Below, piece after piece: positions 4,433 through 5,597 of a DNA stretch of 5,597 nt. The position numbers and the translations under genes were made by a program. The notes below the pieces were generated by a model. That model was not told the origin of the DNA, searched no databases, and saw only the letters and a list, made by a program, of their open reading frames with translations. This DNA is from Abditibacteriales bacterium. GTDB lineage: Bacteria > Armatimonadota > Abditibacteriia > Abditibacteriales > JANWYM01. The stretch's first letter is position 1, and each line of letters opens with the position of its first letter. The stretch covers positions 1 through 5,597 of the forward strand of contig JANWYM010000309.1 in NCBI GenBank assembly GCA_025055355.1. The letters run 5' to 3'.

Positions 4433-5560
4433 ATGAATTCTCTGACGATACTGGGCGGCGGCAACACCGCGTTTGCCGTCGCTGCGAATTTGAGTTTGCG
4501 CGGGTTTGAGGTGACGCTGTGCGAGATTCCGTCGTTCGCGTGGACGCTGGAGCCGATTCGGGCGACGCAGACGATTCGACTGGATGGCGTCGCCGAGCGG
4601 GGGGCGGCACGGATGGCGCACGTGACGACGGATTTCAAAGAGGCGTTGAGCGCGAATGAACTCGCGCTGCTCATCGTCCCCGCTTACGCGCACAAGCCGT
4701 TCGCCGCAGCGTGTGCCCCACACTTGCGCGCAGGGCAGATCGTGGTGATGACGCCGGGGACGCTGGGGACGCTGGAGTTTGCGCGGATGCTACGCGAGGC
4801 GGGCGTTGCGGGGGTGACGTTGGCGGAGAGCGACACCGCGCCTTACGTGTGCCGCAAGGTCGCGCCCGACGCGGCGCACATCTGGGGCGTCGTCAGCGGG
4901 CTGGGCGTGGGCGTGTTTCCTGCGACGGAGTCGGAGCGCGTCGCCGCCGCGCTGCGTGAGGTGTTCACGGTGGACGGCAGGAACGGCAGCGCGTCGGCGG
5001 TGCGGCTTTACAGAAACGTGCTGGAATGTGGACTGAGCGCGATGAACCCCGTCGTGCATCCCGCTGGAGTGTTGATGAACGCCGGGCGCATCGAGTATGC
5101 GCGGGGCGATTTTTATTTTTACGAGGAGGGCGTCACGCCCGCTGTATGTGACGTGATTGAGGCGTTGGATGAGGAACGCCGTGCCATCGGCAAGGCTCTC
5201 GGTTTTGATTTGCTACCTGTGGACGAAGCGTTTCACGCGGCGGGGTTCGGACCGAAGGGCGACCTGTGGGCGACCATCAATGGCAGCCGCATGTTGACGC
5301 AACTGCGCGCCCCCGGCGCAGTCAACACGCGTTGGCTGACGGAGGACGTGCCTTACGGTCTCGCGGCGTGGGCGAGTCTCGCCGACCAACTGGGGATTGC
5401 CACGCCCGTCATGGACGCGCTCGTCAAACTCGGCTTGATTGTCACGCACCTCGACGGGAAAGCGACCGGACGCGGCGTGGAAGAATTGGGCATCGCGGGA
5501 ATGAACCGTGAGGAGATGCTGACATACGTAACCGTCGGAGAAGTGCGCCAAAACGTCTAA
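4433..5560 (+). CDS. NAD/NADP octopine/nopaline dehydrogenase family protein (opine-dehydrogenase-like)
   Basis: This 375-residue cytoplasmic enzyme has a Rossmann NAD(P)-binding domain starting LTILGGGNTAFAVAANLSLRG (residues 4-24). The opine dehydrogenase domain begins near 190: RNVLECGLSAMNPVVHP, with His209 in NPVVHP matching the family's catalytic His. It continues with FYFYEEGVTP (227-236) and LDEERRAIGKALG (245-257). TEDVPYGL (303-310) carries Asp305 at the place of the His-Asp dyad, and GIATPVMDALVKL is at 321-333. Known members reductively join an amino acid and a 2-oxo acid with NAD(P)H, or run the reverse; the substrate here cannot be read from sequence. The ATG at 4433 is the only credible start, because TGA occurs in frame at 4421 and the Rossmann strand begins at residue 4. 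There is no ribosome site, and a hairpin abuts the ATG, so translation may be leaderless or structure-controlled. Confidence 0.93.
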   Translation: MNSLTILGGGNTAFAVAANLSLRGFEVTLCEIPSFAWTLEPIRATQTIRLDGVAERGAARMAHVTTDFKEALSANELALLIVPAYAHKPFAAACAPHLRAGQIVVMTPGTLGTLEFARMLREAGVAGVTLAESDTAPYVCRKVAPDAAHIWGVVSGLGVGVFPATESERVAAALREVFTVDGRNGSASAVRLYRNVLECGLSAMNPVVHPAGVLMNAGRIEYARGDFYFYEEGVTPAVCDVIEALDEERRAIGKALGFDLLPVDEAFHAAGFGPKGDLWATINGSRMLTQLRAPGAVNTRWLTEDVPYGLAAWASLADQLGIATPVMDALVKLGLIVTHLDGKATGRGVEELGIAGMNREEMLTYVTVGEVRQNV

Positions 5561-5597
5561 CGCCTCCGCCAGCCCCTCGGACGCCTCAACTGGTTGG
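5561..5597. other. Window end, nothing recognised
   Basis: Only 37 bases follow the TAA of the opine-dehydrogenase-like gene. They hold no recognisable start, site or terminator. Confidence 0.5.

Overview
This is a GC-rich bacterial chromosomal window with four protein genes, all in ordinary bacterial families. They are separated by gaps that are unusually full of palindromes and short repeats. No rRNA, tRNA, transposase, CRISPR array or phage gene was seen. The gene set (a VCBS/FG-GAP propeller protein, a PYROXD2-like flavoprotein, an EtfA and an opine-dehydrogenase-like enzyme) and the repeat-rich gaps would suit a free-living, large-genome lineage such as Armatimonadota, Planctomycetota or Chloroflexota. 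That placement is an impression from style, not a demonstrated assignment.

Layout from left to right: (1) the 3' end of a calcium-motif FG-GAP/VCBS repeat protein, in which the last repeat appears interrupted by a charged helical hairpin (2-697, +). (2) A roughly 500-base gap holding a 313-bp element bounded by a perfect 20-bp inverted repeat and filled with five 37-bp tandem units plus a degenerate sixth, followed by a 78-nt nested palindrome directly in front of the next gene. (3) A COG1233/PYROXD2-type FAD-dependent oxidoreductase (1196-2794, +), whose stop codon lies inside the first arm of a GC-rich palindrome. (4) A 261-base unexplained gap. (5) An electron transfer flavoprotein alpha subunit on the minus strand (3123-4145), carrying an in-frame palindromic insertion related to the 37-bp units of the first gap. 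(6) A divergent intergenic region with three more palindromes. (7) An NAD/NADP octopine/nopaline dehydrogenase-family protein (4433-5560, +), whose ATG abuts the last palindrome with no visible Shine-Dalgarno sequence.

The genes do not form one operon: the flavoprotein and etfA converge, while etfA and the opine-dehydrogenase-like gene diverge. EtfA normally works with EtfB, and no etfB is present here. A functional link between EtfA and the neighbouring flavoprotein is conceivable but not shown. The most distinctive signal is the repeat biology. One palindrome family appears both as an inverted-repeat-bounded intergenic cassette and as an in-frame peptide insertion in a conserved housekeeping-type protein, and other palindromes supply a stop codon or abut a start codon.
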